From contig CALDSU010000003.1 in the NCBI GenBank assembly GCA_937924525.1, positions 1 through 64,000 on the forward strand: a DNA stretch of 64,000 nt, written 5' to 3'. Made by a program: the position numbers and the translations under genes. Position 1 is the first letter of the stretch; every line of letters starts with the position of its first letter. Shown one piece after another: positions 35,193 through 45,374 of this stretch. Below the pieces are notes generated by a model. The model was given only the letters and a program-made list of their open reading frames with translations. It was not told the origin of the DNA and did not search any database. This DNA is from an uncultured Bryobacteraceae bacterium. GTDB lineage: Bacteria > Acidobacteriota > Terriglobia > Bryobacterales > Bryobacteraceae.

Positions 35193-35301
35193 GAGCCACG
35201 AGCGGCGGCAAGTGGGCCAGGCGTGGGGCGGCGCTACCGCAGCAGGTCCGCTCCCTGCCGGTCGCGGCTCGGCGGTCGCGGCTCGGCGGTCGCAGCTCGG
35301 C
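35193..35301. repeat. Dispersed intergenic repeat, copy 2, with 14-bp tandem repeat
   Basis: GAGCCACGAGCGGCGGCAAG (35193-35212) continues into TGGGCCAGG and is partly complementary to GCTCCCTGCCGGTCGCGGCT (35250-35269), giving an imperfect hairpin. At 35260-35301 the unit GGTCGCGGCTCGGC is repeated three times in tandem, the third with one substitution. The element lies between convergent genes. Confidence 0.75.
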
Positions 35302-35321
35302 GGTAACGGCGTGGCGTGGTT

Positions 35322-36317
35322 TCAGCTTCGGGCGGCGGTCCGCCGGACGGCGCCCAGCGCCTTGCGTGCGATGGTGCTTACCGGCAAGATTTGGCGCTCT
35401 TCAGGCGTCAGCCAGCGGAAGCCTTCCGGCGTCTCCCGGACCGTCGCGGTCATCACGCGGAACCGGTAGTGGTGATGCGTGATGGTGTGGCGAAATTCCC
35501 CTACCAGTCTGCCGGGCCGGGCGGCAGGCAGTTGCTCGCGATACGGCAGTTCCCAGAAGCCGTACATCCGCTGCGCCGGATCGTTCTGCTGCCACATCAG
35601 CAACGCGCCGTTGCGTTCGATGCGCAGCAGCGTGTGCTCCAAGCGCTCGGCGCGCGCCCGGCGGAGTTTGACGGGCAGCTCTTGCTGAGTCCCCGCCGCG
35701 CGCGCCGCGCAGTGCGCCGCGACCGGGCACAGCAAACAATTCGGCTCCCTGGGCAGACACACCGTGGCCCCCAGTTCCATGAGCGCCTGGTTGAAGGTTC
35801 CCGGGTCCGAGACGTCCAGCCAGCTTCCGGCCACCGTGGCGAAACGCTTGCGCGTGCTGGCTGAAGCAATGTCGCCAGGATCGTTGGAGATTCGCGCGAC
35901 GACGCGGAGCACATTGCCATCCACTACCGGATAAGGCAAGCCGAACGCAATGGAAGCGACGGCGGCGGCGGTGTAGTCGCCCACGCCCGGCAGCCCCCGG
36001 ATCGCATCGAAGTCGGCGGGGAACGCGCCCGCCGCAGAGATGCGCCGTGCCGCCTTTTGCAGATGGCGGGCGCGGCCGTAGTAGCCCAGCCCCGCCCAAT
36101 GCGCCAGCGCCTCCTGCGGCGACGCCTCGGCGAGCGCCGCCGGGGTGGGAAAACGCGCCAGAAACCGCTCGTAGTAGGGCAGGACAGCCTGCACGCGGGT
36201 CTGCTGCAACATAATCTCCGCCACCAGGATCCGCCAGGGGTCGCGGGTCCTGCGCCAGGGCAGGTCGCGGTGAGCCGCGCGGTACCACGCCACCAGATCG
36301 CGCCCGATTTCACTCAT
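35322..36317 (-). CDS. mutY: A/G-specific adenine glycosylase MutY
   Basis: 331 residues from the ATG at 36317, or 341 from 36347. MutY removes adenine opposite 8-oxoguanine. The catalytic Glu is in AEIMLQQTRV, the helix-hairpin-helix is LPGVGDYTAAAV and the catalytic Asp is in VVDGNVLRV. The 4Fe-4S cluster cysteines follow C-x6-C-x2-C-x5-C in CLPREPNCLLCPVAAHC. A NUDIX-like C-terminal domain that reads 8-oxoG is present (LLRIERNGALLMWQQ, GFWELPYRE). The operon is single-gene; a TACAAT sequence lies upstream near 36430. Confidence 0.94.
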   Translation of the reverse strand: MSEIGRDLVAWYRAAHRDLPWRRTRDPWRILVAEIMLQQTRVQAVLPYYERFLARFPTPAALAEASPQEALAHWAGLGYYGRARHLQKAARRISAAGAFPADFDAIRGLPGVGDYTAAAVASIAFGLPYPVVDGNVLRVVARISNDPGDIASASTRKRFATVAGSWLDVSDPGTFNQALMELGATVCLPREPNCLLCPVAAHCAARAAGTQQELPVKLRRARAERLEHTLLRIERNGALLMWQQNDPAQRMYGFWELPYREQLPAARPGRLVGEFRHTITHHHYRFRVMTATVRETPEGFRWLTPEERQILPVSTIARKALGAVRRTAARS

Positions 36318-36497
36318 CGGGGCCGAGCTCCGCAAGGCAGACGGCATGGCTCCGGCACCTGCGGGCGGAGCGCCGCCAGGACGGCCGCCGGCATCGGAAA
36401 GCCCGCCACGCTAGGCATATCGAGATTGTATGACCGGCCCGGGCGCGCCAGAAGCCGTGCCGCCGGCGTACGCCTGCCGCCGCGGGCGTGTTTGGCC

Positions 36498-36503
36498 GAT
36501 AAT
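36498..36503 (+). promoter_or_regulatory. Possible -10 box (GATAAT) close to start codon
   Basis: GATAAT ends 8 nt before the ATG at 36512. The spacer GAAGGGCC also contains a ribosome-binding-like GAAGGG, so this may instead be an ordinary short leader. Confidence 0.35.
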
Positions 36504-36511
36504 GAAGGGCC

Positions 36512-37027
36512 ATGCCCCTGCGTGTGCTTCTGTCCGAGGCTCAGATCCAAGCGCGCATCCGTGAGCTTGGCGAGCGCATCACCCGCGACTATCCCGAAGG
36601 CCCCCTGCACCTGGTGTGTATTCTCAAGGGCGCCTGCATCTTCCTGGCCGACCTGGCGCGGGCCATTCAGCGCGACGTCTTTATCGAGTTCATGGGCATC
36701 TCCAGTTACGGCGCGCGCAAGTCCAGTTCCGGTGAGGTGAAAGTCACCAAGGACCTGGACACCTCGCTCGAAGACGCGCATGTGCTGGTGGTGGAAGACA
36801 TCGTCGACAGCGGCGTCACGCTCCATTACCTGACGCACCTGCTGGAGCAGCGCCGTCCCAGGTCCGTGCGGATCGTCGCGCTGCTCGACAAGCCCGATCG
36901 CCGCGTCCGCCCCATCGACGTGGCCTATGTTGGCTTTCAGATCCCGGACGAGTTCGTGGTGGGATACGGCCTCGATTATGCGGAAAAGTACCGCAACCTG
37001 CGCGACGTGTGCGTCCTGGCGGAATAG
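36512..37027 (+). CDS. hpt: Hypoxanthine phosphoribosyltransferase
   Basis: 171 residues, cytosolic purine salvage enzyme that makes IMP or GMP from the base and PRPP. The PRPP-binding loop VLVVEDIVDSGVTLHYL is intact, the flexible loop region with SSYGARKSSSGEV is present, and VGFQIPDEFVVGYGLDYAEKYR is the characteristic base-binding end. Length is normal for the bacterial family. The ATG at 36512 follows GAAGGG. The next gene, metY, starts 66 nt downstream on the same strand and may be transcribed separately, since TAGAAT lies between them. Confidence 0.95.
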   Translation: MPLRVLLSEAQIQARIRELGERITRDYPEGPLHLVCILKGACIFLADLARAIQRDVFIEFMGISSYGARKSSSGEVKVTKDLDTSLEDAHVLVVEDIVDSGVTLHYLTHLLEQRRPRSVRIVALLDKPDRRVRPIDVAYVGFQIPDEFVVGYGLDYAEKYRNLRDVCVLAE

Positions 37028-37060
37028 CCGCCGCCGCGCGGCCGGGTGCGGGTAGAATAG

Positions 37061-38386
<1,326 letters not shown>

Positions 38387-38399
38387 CCAAGGAGCCCGG

Positions 38400-39749
38400 T
38401 TGAATCGCCGCACCTTCCTGGAAACGATGGGCGGGGGGCTGGCCGCGGCCTCTCCCGCGCTGGCTGCGTCGAAACCGAATCTGGTGATCCTGTTCGCGGA
38501 CGACCTCGGTTACGGCGACTTGGGCTGTTACGGCCATCCGACCATGCGCACGCCGCACCTGGACCGCATGGCGGTCGAGGGCGTGCGATTCACCCAGTTC
38601 TACGCGGCGGCCCCGGTGTGCACGCCCAGCCGCGCTGCCCTGCTCACCGGCCGGCTTCCCATCCGCTCCGGCCTGACGCGCGTGCTGTTTCCGTATTCCG
38701 ATGGCGGCATCCAGGACAACGAGGTGACGATCGCGGAGGCGCTCAAGCCTGCCGGCTACGCGACGGCGTGCGTCGGCAAATGGCACCTCGGCCACCTGCC
38801 GCAGTATCTTCCCACGCGGCATGGCTTTGACCGCTACTTTGGGATCCCTTATTCCAACGACATGGCGAGGCCGTTCGCCACCGGACCGCGCTACAACCCC
38901 GGGCCGCCGCTGCCGCTGATGCGCAACGAAGAGATCATCGAAACCAATCCGGACCAGGCGGAATTGACGCCCCGCTACACCGCCGAGGCCACCGCTTTTA
39001 TCCGCGACGCGGCGCGCGCCCGCAAGCCTTTCTTCTTATATCTGCCCTACACCTTTCCGCACGTGCCGCTGTTCGCCAGCGCGCGGTTTCAGGGTAAGAG
39101 CGCCCGCGGGCTCTACGGCGACGTGGTGGAAGAGATCGACTGGAGCGTGGGGGAAATCCTGGGCGCGCTGCGCCACAACAAAGTGGACCGTGACACCCTG
39201 GTGATGTTCACCTCCGACAACGGGCCATGGCTGATCAAAAAGGAGGAAGGCGGCTCGGCCGGCCTGCTGCGTGAGGGCAAGGGGAGCACGTGGGAGGGAG
39301 GCATGCGGGAGCCGTTTCTGGCGAGATGGCCAGGCCGGATACCCGCCGGCACGGTCTCGGCCGAGTTCGGCTCCACCATGGACCTGTTCCCGACCTGCCT
39401 GGCAGCAGCAGGCCTCCCGTTGCCCCCAGGCATTGCGTACGACGGCCAGGACTTGGGGCCGTATCTCCGGCGGGAAAAGAGCGGGCGCGAGGCGCTGCTT
39501 TACTACTACTCCGACACCGAGTTGCGCGCGGTCCGCAAAGGCCCGTGGAAACTGCACGTCGCCTCCAACGCGCCGTGGGACGGCCCGCCGGGCGTCCAAA
39601 AACATGATCCGCCGCTCCTGTTTCATCTGTTGCACGACCCTTCCGAGCGCTACGATCTCGCGGCGAAGCATCCGGACGTGGTGCGCGAACTGCTCGGCGC
39701 GATCGAGGAACACCGCCGGACGCTCACGCCGGGGGCTCTTCAGCGTTGA
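38400..39749 (+). CDS. Secreted Cys-type sulfatase
   Basis: 449 residues from a TTG at 38400, with AAGGAG at 38389-38394 as strong ribosome binding site. The N-terminus MNRRTFLETMGGGLAAASPA is a twin-arginine-like signal. Metal-binding FADDLGYGDLGCYG and the active-site signature CTPSRAALLTGR, with Cys74 to be converted to formylglycine, are followed by TSDNGPWL and GKGSTWEGG. The sulfatase hydrolyses sulfate esters, probably on polysaccharides. The anSME enzyme at 30708 is the likely activator. Its 3' end overlaps the convergent YihY gene by 26 nt. Confidence 0.93.
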   Translation: MNRRTFLETMGGGLAAASPALAASKPNLVILFADDLGYGDLGCYGHPTMRTPHLDRMAVEGVRFTQFYAAAPVCTPSRAALLTGRLPIRSGLTRVLFPYSDGGIQDNEVTIAEALKPAGYATACVGKWHLGHLPQYLPTRHGFDRYFGIPYSNDMARPFATGPRYNPGPPLPLMRNEEIIETNPDQAELTPRYTAEATAFIRDAARARKPFFLYLPYTFPHVPLFASARFQGKSARGLYGDVVEEIDWSVGEILGALRHNKVDRDTLVMFTSDNGPWLIKKEEGGSAGLLREGKGSTWEGGMREPFLARWPGRIPAGTVSAEFGSTMDLFPTCLAAAGLPLPPGIAYDGQDLGPYLRREKSGREALLYYYSDTELRAVRKGPWKLHVASNAPWDGPPGVQKHDPPLLFHLLHDPSERYDLAAKHPDVVRELLGAIEEHRRTLTPGALQR

Positions 39750-40587
39750 GCGTCAGCCGGGCGTAGGCACTGGTGACCTCCGCCCCCAGAAAGAAGATCT
39801 GCGCCGAGTAGTAGATCCAAAGGAGGAACACCGCTAGCGAACTGGCCGCCCCGTAGGCCGAGGCCACCCGGGATGAAGTCAGCAGCGCGGCAATCGCCGA
39901 CTGGCCGAGCGTGAACAGCAGCGCCGTAACCGTCGCGCCCAGCCACGCCACGCGCCAGGGACTCTTCCGGTCGGGCAGGAAGTGATAGATCATCGCGAAT
40001 AGCACGGTGATCAGCCCAAACGAAATCGCGAAGTTCACCGCCTGGAGCAGTCCCGCCGGCATCGGCAGCGTGCTCCGGAGGTAACTGGCGCCCAGCGCGA
40101 GCAGCGTGCTGGCAAGCAGCGAGAACAACAACAGGAACCCGATCGCCACGATCATCAGAAACGAAAACAGCCGTTGGCGCAAGTACACCTTGATGAACGA
40201 GCCGATAGACGCTGGGGCGGGCGGCACGCGCCAGATTCGGTTGAGAGAAGTGCTCAATTGCGCGAAGACGGCGGTGGCGCTCACCAGCAGCGTGACCGCG
40301 CCCACGACGGTAGCCAGTCCCGCGCGCTGGCGTGCGCCGGACAGGGCGGCTTGAATCGCGCCCGCGCCGGCGGGGCCCATCAGGCCTGAGAATTGCGCGA
40401 TGATCTCGCCCCGGGCCGCGCCTTCGCCGAAGACGAAGCCGGCGATGGCCATAATAAAGACCAGCGCGGGGGCCAGCGAAAGCAGGGTGTAGAACGCCAG
40501 CGCGGCGGACCATTCCGAGGTGCTGTCCTCCTGCCAGGCTCGCCAGGCTTCCTGAAGCACACGCGTGAGCGAAACAGAACTGGCCAC
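39724..40587 (-). CDS. YihY/BrkB-family inner-membrane protein
   Basis: 287 residues from a GTG at 40587. The family motif is seen in STSEWSAALAFYTLLSLAPALVFIMAIAGF, near the N-terminus. About six membrane helices follow, including the SFLMIVAIGFLLLFSLLAST and GLITVLFAMIYHFLPDRKSPWR segments. The C-terminal FLLWIYYSAQIFFLGAEVTSAY is typical. The physiological role of the family is unclear; it was once misannotated as ribonuclease BN. The frame stays open to 40689 through sequence derived from a pseudogene, so the GTG with GGAG nearby is preferred. Convergent with the sulfatase gene. Confidence 0.88.
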   Translation of the reverse strand: MASSVSLTRVLQEAWRAWQEDSTSEWSAALAFYTLLSLAPALVFIMAIAGFVFGEGAARGEIIAQFSGLMGPAGAGAIQAALSGARQRAGLATVVGAVTLLVSATAVFAQLSTSLNRIWRVPPAPASIGSFIKVYLRQRLFSFLMIVAIGFLLLFSLLASTLLALGASYLRSTLPMPAGLLQAVNFAISFGLITVLFAMIYHFLPDRKSPWRVAWLGATVTALLFTLGQSAIAALLTSSRVASAYGAASSLAVFLLWIYYSAQIFFLGAEVTSAYARLTLNAEEPPA

Positions 40588-40599
40588 GACTCCATCGCC

Positions 40600-41654
40600 A
40601 GCATAGCGTGGACGAGCGCCGGCGCGGGACATGGAGGCTGCGGCCCTGCCTTCGGCCTTGGACAGCAGGTCCAACGGCGGACGTGGCAAGGCGGCATTCG
40701 GGTCGCCAGGAGTCGATGGCCCCCCTGCGTTAGGCAGAGGCGCTGCCGCCCGTCCTCACCCGGGCCGCGCGCGACGGACGTCCAACCGCAAGCGCTCCTG
40801 TGTGCATCCGGATGACGCGGGTTTGGCGCAACGGATCCCTGCCGGTTTGCCCGCAGACCGGTCGGGCAGATTGATCCGCGTAGAGCCGACGCCAGTCTGA
40901 TGGCGTGCCCGGTCCTGCCGCCCGGGCCGATCCCGCTCAAGAACGCCCCAAAAGAAACCGGACCGTCTCCGGCACAATCCGCTCGACGCCGAGGCCCATT
41001 AAGGCGTGCCCTCTCCCTTCGAAGCCGCCGCGCGCGCACGGCGCTTTCCATAAAGGCGAGCGCGCAGTCCATGATCAGGCGCGAATGGTCACCCAACAGC
41101 GGCCGGGTAAACGGCCGCCCGTTCTCCCAATCCTCCGCCGAGGGCGGGTCCACCGTGGGCACTTTGCGGACGGTGGAGAACCAGTCGTCAAAGCCGGCAT
41201 CGGCGGGCGAGGACTGCCGCGGTCCCGCGAAATCGCCCAGGCGCCATTTGCCGAAGTGGCCGGTGCGGTAGCCGAGCGGCCGCACCAGTTCGGCGATGGT
41301 GATCTCCGCGCCGGGCAGCGTGTATTCCGAAGGGTCTGGCGGCCCGCCGGCATTCGCGAAATAGATCCCGTCGCGGAAGGGGTGGCGGCCGATCAGGCAA
41401 CTGCCGCGCGTCGGCGAGCAGACGGGCGGGGCCGCGTAGAAACGGTCGAAGCGGACGCCCTCTCCGGCCAGGCGGTCCAGGTGCGGCGTCAGGATGGGGC
41501 GCCCGTTATCGCCGGCATCGCCCCACCCCTGATCGTCGGCCAGCAGAAACACCAGCTTTGGGCGCCTCTCCGGCTGAGCGGCCGCGGCGGCGGAGGCGAG
41601 CGCCCCGGCCAGCAACTGGCGTCGTGTCCGCGCCGGCGCCCCGGGAACTCTCAC
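40600..41654 (-). pseudogene. Decayed sulfatase gene with joined hydrolase tail
   Basis: From the GTG at 41654 the frame encodes a clear sulfatase N-terminus: an [15 protein letters not shown] signal, [26 protein letters not shown] with the modifiable Cys, and FGKWRLGDFAG. Sulfatase similarity ends near residue 205 (LIMDCALAFMESAVR, about 41040). Beyond this the frame is Arg/Pro/Gly nonsense, and the later sulfatase motifs (DNG, GKGSTWEGG) are missing. In another frame at about 40937-41030 the translation ends GFEGRGHALMGLGVERIVPE and then FLLGRS plus a stop. That looks like the C-terminus of an unrelated alpha/beta-hydrolase. The locus is therefore a deletion junction, not a functional gene. 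Confidence 0.75.
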
Positions 41655-41770
41655 CGTTTTCCCTCCCGGTCACCGGCCAGCGACGCGCGGACCCGCATCG
41701 TTTTCAGAACAGCGGACTGCCGCGCCGGACCGGGCTCAGGCAAATCGCAGGCTGGGCGGACGCGCCTCCC

Positions 41771-41776
41771 TATAAT
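41771..41776 (+). promoter_or_regulatory. Possible -10 box (TATAAT) at leaderless spacing
   Basis: A consensus TATAAT is followed by 6 nt (GGAAGA) and the ATG at 41783. This is the clearest of the leaderless candidates in the window. Confidence 0.6.
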
Positions 41777-41782
41777 GGAAGA

Positions 41783-43258
41783 ATGCCTGCCGTCATGGAT
41801 CTGGTCACTCCGGAACTGCTGGCCAAGTACGAGCCCGTTATCGGACTGGAAGTGCATGTGCAGCTTGCCACCCGCACGAAGATCTTCTGCTCGTGCCCGA
41901 CCAGTTTCGGCGCTCCGCCGAACACCAACGTCTGCCCGGTGTGTCTCGGACTGCCCGGCGCGCTGCCCGTCCTGAGCAGGGAGGCCGTCGAGCTGGGTGT
42001 AAGAGCCGCTTTGGCGCTCAACTGCCACGTCCGCGCGATGTCGCGCTTTGCGCGGAAGAACTACTTCTATCCGGACCTGCCGAAGGGATATCAGATCTCG
42101 CAGTATGACGAGCCGCTGGCGGAGAACGGCTGGGTGGAGATCGCCGGGGACGGCCGGCACAAACGCATCGGCATCACCCGCGTTCACATGGAAGATGACG
42201 CGGGGAAAAGCATCCACGACGGCTTCCGCGATTCGGACCGGTATTCCTATGTGGATCTGAACCGCTGCGGGACGCCGCTCATCGAGATCGTCAGCGAGCC
42301 CGACCTGCGGTCCGCTGACGAGGCGTACGCCTATCTGACCGAACTCAAGCAGACGCTGCAGTTCGCCGAAGTCTCCACCTGCGACATGGAGAAGGGCCAC
42401 CTCCGCTGCGACGCGAACGTATCCGTGCGGCTGCGCGGGGCGGAGAAGTTCGGCACCAAGGCGGAAGTGAAGAACGTCAACTCGTTCCGTTTTGTGAAAC
42501 AGGCGCTCGAGTACGAGATCGCGCGGCAGGTGGCGCTGTTGGCCGGCGGCGGCAAGGTCGATCAGGAGACGCGGTTGTTTAATCCCAACACCGGCGAGAC
42601 GGTGGGCATGCGGTCCAAGGAACATGCGCACGACTATCGCTATTTCCCCGAACCCGACCTGGCCCCGCTGCGGATCAGCGAATCCTGGCTGGCCGCGATC
42701 CGCGCGTCCATGCCCGAACTGCCCGCGCAGAAGCGGGCGCGCTTCATCGAAGGCTATGGCCTGCGCGACTACGACGCCCAGGTGCTGACGTCGACCCGGG
42801 AAGTGAGCGAGTTTTACGAAACCGTCGCGCGCGTCTCGGGCGACCCGCGCACCGCGGCCAACTGGGTGAGCACCGAGCTGATGGGGCTGCTCAACGCGGA
42901 AGGAAAGCCGGTTACCGAGTCGCCGGTGTCCGCCGAGCGTTTAGGCGAACTGGTGGGACTGATCAAGAGCGGGGCTATTTCCAACAAACTGGCCAAGGAG
43001 ATCTTCCCCAAAATGTTCTCCACCGGCGAAGCGGCTTCGGTCATCATCGAACGCGAAGGGTTGAAGCAGATCAGCGACGCCGGCGCGCTGGAGCAGATCG
43101 TCGATGGCGTGCTGGCCGCCAATCCTAAGCAAGTGGAGCAGTATCGCGGCGGCAAGTCCACCGTGCTGGGCTTTCTGGTGGGCCAGGTCATGAAAGCCTC
43201 CCGCGGCCAGGCCAATCCGCAGAAGGTGAACGAGCTGCTGAAAGCCAAGCTGGGCTGA
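41783..43258 (+). CDS. gatB: Aspartyl/glutamyl-tRNA amidotransferase subunit B
   Basis: 491 residues. GatB is the kinase and tRNA-binding subunit of GatCAB, which amidates Glu-tRNA(Gln) or Asp-tRNA(Asn). The conserved start [13 protein letters not shown], the zinc-ligand Cys residues in [24 protein letters not shown], and [20 protein letters not shown] are all present. The C-terminal YqeY-like tail helical domain ([20 protein letters not shown]) is intact. gatA and gatC are not in the window. The frame is open upstream, but the ATG at 41783 follows the TATAAT box and begins the family N-terminus. Confidence 0.96.
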   Translation: MPAVMDLVTPELLAKYEPVIGLEVHVQLATRTKIFCSCPTSFGAPPNTNVCPVCLGLPGALPVLSREAVELGVRAALALNCHVRAMSRFARKNYFYPDLPKGYQISQYDEPLAENGWVEIAGDGRHKRIGITRVHMEDDAGKSIHDGFRDSDRYSYVDLNRCGTPLIEIVSEPDLRSADEAYAYLTELKQTLQFAEVSTCDMEKGHLRCDANVSVRLRGAEKFGTKAEVKNVNSFRFVKQALEYEIARQVALLAGGGKVDQETRLFNPNTGETVGMRSKEHAHDYRYFPEPDLAPLRISESWLAAIRASMPELPAQKRARFIEGYGLRDYDAQVLTSTREVSEFYETVARVSGDPRTAANWVSTELMGLLNAEGKPVTESPVSAERLGELVGLIKSGAISNKLAKEIFPKMFSTGEAASVIIEREGLKQISDAGALEQIVDGVLAANPKQVEQYRGGKSTVLGFLVGQVMKASRGQANPQKVNELLKAKLG

Positions 43259-43288
43259 AACGGCTGCCGTGCAACAGGAGAAACGCAC

Positions 43289-43741
43289 ATGTTGAAAGAA
43301 GGAGACGCCGCTCCGGACCTTCGCCTGCCAACCGACTCCGGCGAACCATTCCGGCTTTCCGCGCACCGCGGCAAGAAGGTGGTGCTGTATTTCTACCCGA
43401 AGGCGGATACGCCGGGCTGCACCACCGAGGCCTGCGAGTTCCGGGACCTGTCCGCGCAGATCGCCGCCAAAGGCGCGGTGATTGTGGGCATTTCCCCGGA
43501 TCAAGTGAAGGCGCAAGCCAAGTTTAAAGAAAAGTACGAACTGCCTTTCACCTTGCTGGCGGACGCCGATCGCGCCGCCGCCGAAGCCTACGGCGTCTGG
43601 AAAGAGAAGAATATGTACGGCCGGAAGGTGATGGGGATCGAGCGCACCACTTTCGTCATTGACGAAAAAGGCCGGATCGCCAGGATTTTTCCCAAGGTGA
43701 AGGCAAAGGGTCACGCGGCCGCGGTGTTGGCGGCGCTCTGA
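43289..43741 (+). CDS. bcp: Thioredoxin-dependent peroxiredoxin (BCP type)
   Basis: 150 residues, cytosolic thiol peroxidase. The peroxidatic Cys44 and likely resolving Cys49 form TPGCTTEACEFRD, five residues apart as in atypical bacterioferritin-comigratory protein types. FYPKADTPGC and RTTFVIDEKGRI are family blocks. It reduces hydrogen peroxide and organic hydroperoxides. AGGAG precedes the ATG by 8 nt. It follows gatB by 30 nt on the same strand, so readthrough expression is possible. Normal length, no missing parts. Confidence 0.95.
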   Translation: MLKEGDAAPDLRLPTDSGEPFRLSAHRGKKVVLYFYPKADTPGCTTEACEFRDLSAQIAAKGAVIVGISPDQVKAQAKFKEKYELPFTLLADADRAAAEAYGVWKEKNMYGRKVMGIERTTFVIDEKGRIARIFPKVKAKGHAAAVLAAL

Positions 43742-43795
43742 CGCGCGCCGGCGCGGGCGCGGGGTTTTCACACGTTCCGACCCACGTCTGAACCT

Positions 43796-43870
43796 CGAGC
43801 GGAAGGGAGTGGGCCAGGCGGTCAGGTTGCGTTTGCTCTCCTGGCCCGCTCCTTGCCGGTCGCGGCTCGG
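43796..43870. repeat. Dispersed intergenic repeat, copy 3 (hairpin)
   Basis: CGAGCGGAAGGGAGTGGG (43796-43813) plus CCAGG is complementary, with a few mismatches, to CCTGGCCCGCTCCTTGCCGG (43840-43859) and the following TCGCGG. The loop is about 21 nt. GGGCCAGG and CCTGGCCC pair perfectly. It lies between the peroxiredoxin and transporter genes and could act as a bidirectional terminator. Confidence 0.75.
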
Positions 43871-43961
43871 CGAGCTCGGGGGAGTTGTTCCTTAAACTGG
43901 CGCGTTCCACCCGGGGGGCTTGCGGCCAGGATGGAAATCGGCGACAACGGAGAAACGCCGC

Positions 43962-45374
43962 ATGACGCCCGCCACTTTGCCCGCCCTGGACCGCGGAAGC
44001 CGCCTGTATGTCTACTTGGTGTCGATTGTCGCCGCCACCTCGGGGCTTCTCTTCGGCTTCGATATCGCCGTCATCAACGGCGCCATTATTTTCCTGCGCG
44101 AGCAGTTTTCCCTTACCGAATTCCAAACCGAGTGGGCGGCCAGCAGCCTGCTGGTGGGGTGCGTGGCCGGCGCCAGCATCGCGGGCTGGCTGAGCGACCG
44201 CCATGGCCGGCGCAAGATCCTGGTGCTGGCGGCGCTGTTGTTTGCCGCCTCGGCGGTGGGGGCGGCGCTCCCGCGCAACCTGCTGGACTTCACCGTCGCG
44301 CGTTTCCTGGGTGGCATTGCGGTCGGGGTTGCCTCGATGCTAGCTCCCTTGTATATCGCCGAGGTCGCCCCGCCGGAGATCCGCGGCCGGCTGGTATCGC
44401 TGAATCAGTTCGCCATCGTTTCGGGAATTCTGCTGGCCTACTTTGTCAACTGGCGGCTGGCCATGTTGGGTCCCGAAGGCTGGCGCTGGATGTTCGCGGC
44501 GGCGGCGGTCCCGTCCGTGGCCTTCTTTGTCGCCTTGTTTTTTGTTCCGGAGAGCCCTCGCTGGCTGACGCAGCAGGGACGGGAAGACGAGGCCCTGGCG
44601 GTGCTCACGCGGGTGGGCGGAGCGGAACGGGCCAGGCGGGAACTGGTTGAGATTCGGCAGACCATCGCCGAGGAGTCGGGCACGCTGGCCGAGTTGCTCG
44701 AACCGGGATACCGCCGGGCGCTGCTGTTAGCGATCGCCCTGGCCGTGTTGCAGCAGATCACGGGCATCAACACGGTGCTGTTCTACGGGTCCATCATTTT
44801 CAAAGAGCAGGTGGGCAACCACTCAGAGTCGGCGCTGGGAGCCAACGTGATGGTGGGCGCGATCAATTTCGTCGCCACCATCGGGGCGCTGTGGGCCATC
44901 GACCGGTTGGGCAGGCGTCCTTTGCTCATGCTCTCGGCGGGGTTGATGGGGCTATGCGAGATCGCCCTGGCGGGCGCGTTCCTGATCCAGCCCCCGCCCG
45001 GCGCGCTGGTGCTGGGATTGATTCTGCTGTGCGTGGCTTCTTTTGCGGTTGGGCTGGGACCGGGCGTGTGGGTGGTGCTGGCGGAGATTTTTCCCACGCG
45101 CATCCGCGGGCGCGCCATGTCGCTGGCTACCATCGCGCTCTGGGTGGCTTGTGTGGCGCTGACGATGACGTTCCTCTCGCTCGTCTCGGCGATCACCATT
45201 TCCGGAGCGTTCCTGGTTTACGCCAGTATGTGCGCCCTCACGGGGGTTTTGGTCTGGCGGTTCACCCCGGAGACCAAGGGCCGGACCCTCGAGGAGATTG
45301 AACACCTCTGGCGACCGCGAGAGGCGGTGAGCGCGGGAGAGCGCGCCCAGCCCCGCTACCGGATTGGCGAGTAG
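43962..45374 (+). CDS. Sugar porter, major facilitator superfamily
   Basis: 470 residues, about twelve transmembrane helices, inner membrane. The MFS sugar porter marks are present: DRHGRRKILVL between helices 2 and 3, PESPRWL after helix 6, LQQITGINTVLFYGS in helix 7, DRLGRRPLLML and the C-terminal PETKGRTLEEIE. These proteins move hexoses or pentoses, usually with protons; which sugar is unknown. The ATG at 43962 has GGAG about 9 nt upstream and gives a normal N-terminus. The 3' end overlaps the convergent NIPSNAP gene by 19 nt. Confidence 0.94.
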   Translation: MTPATLPALDRGSRLYVYLVSIVAATSGLLFGFDIAVINGAIIFLREQFSLTEFQTEWAASSLLVGCVAGASIAGWLSDRHGRRKILVLAALLFAASAVGAALPRNLLDFTVARFLGGIAVGVASMLAPLYIAEVAPPEIRGRLVSLNQFAIVSGILLAYFVNWRLAMLGPEGWRWMFAAAAVPSVAFFVALFFVPESPRWLTQQGREDEALAVLTRVGGAERARRELVEIRQTIAEESGTLAELLEPGYRRALLLAIALAVLQQITGINTVLFYGSIIFKEQVGNHSESALGANVMVGAINFVATIGALWAIDRLGRRPLLMLSAGLMGLCEIALAGAFLIQPPPGALVLGLILLCVASFAVGLGPGVWVVLAEIFPTRIRGRAMSLATIALWVACVALTMTFLSLVSAITISGAFLVYASMCALTGVLVWRFTPETKGRTLEEIEHLWRPREAVSAGERAQPRYRIGE

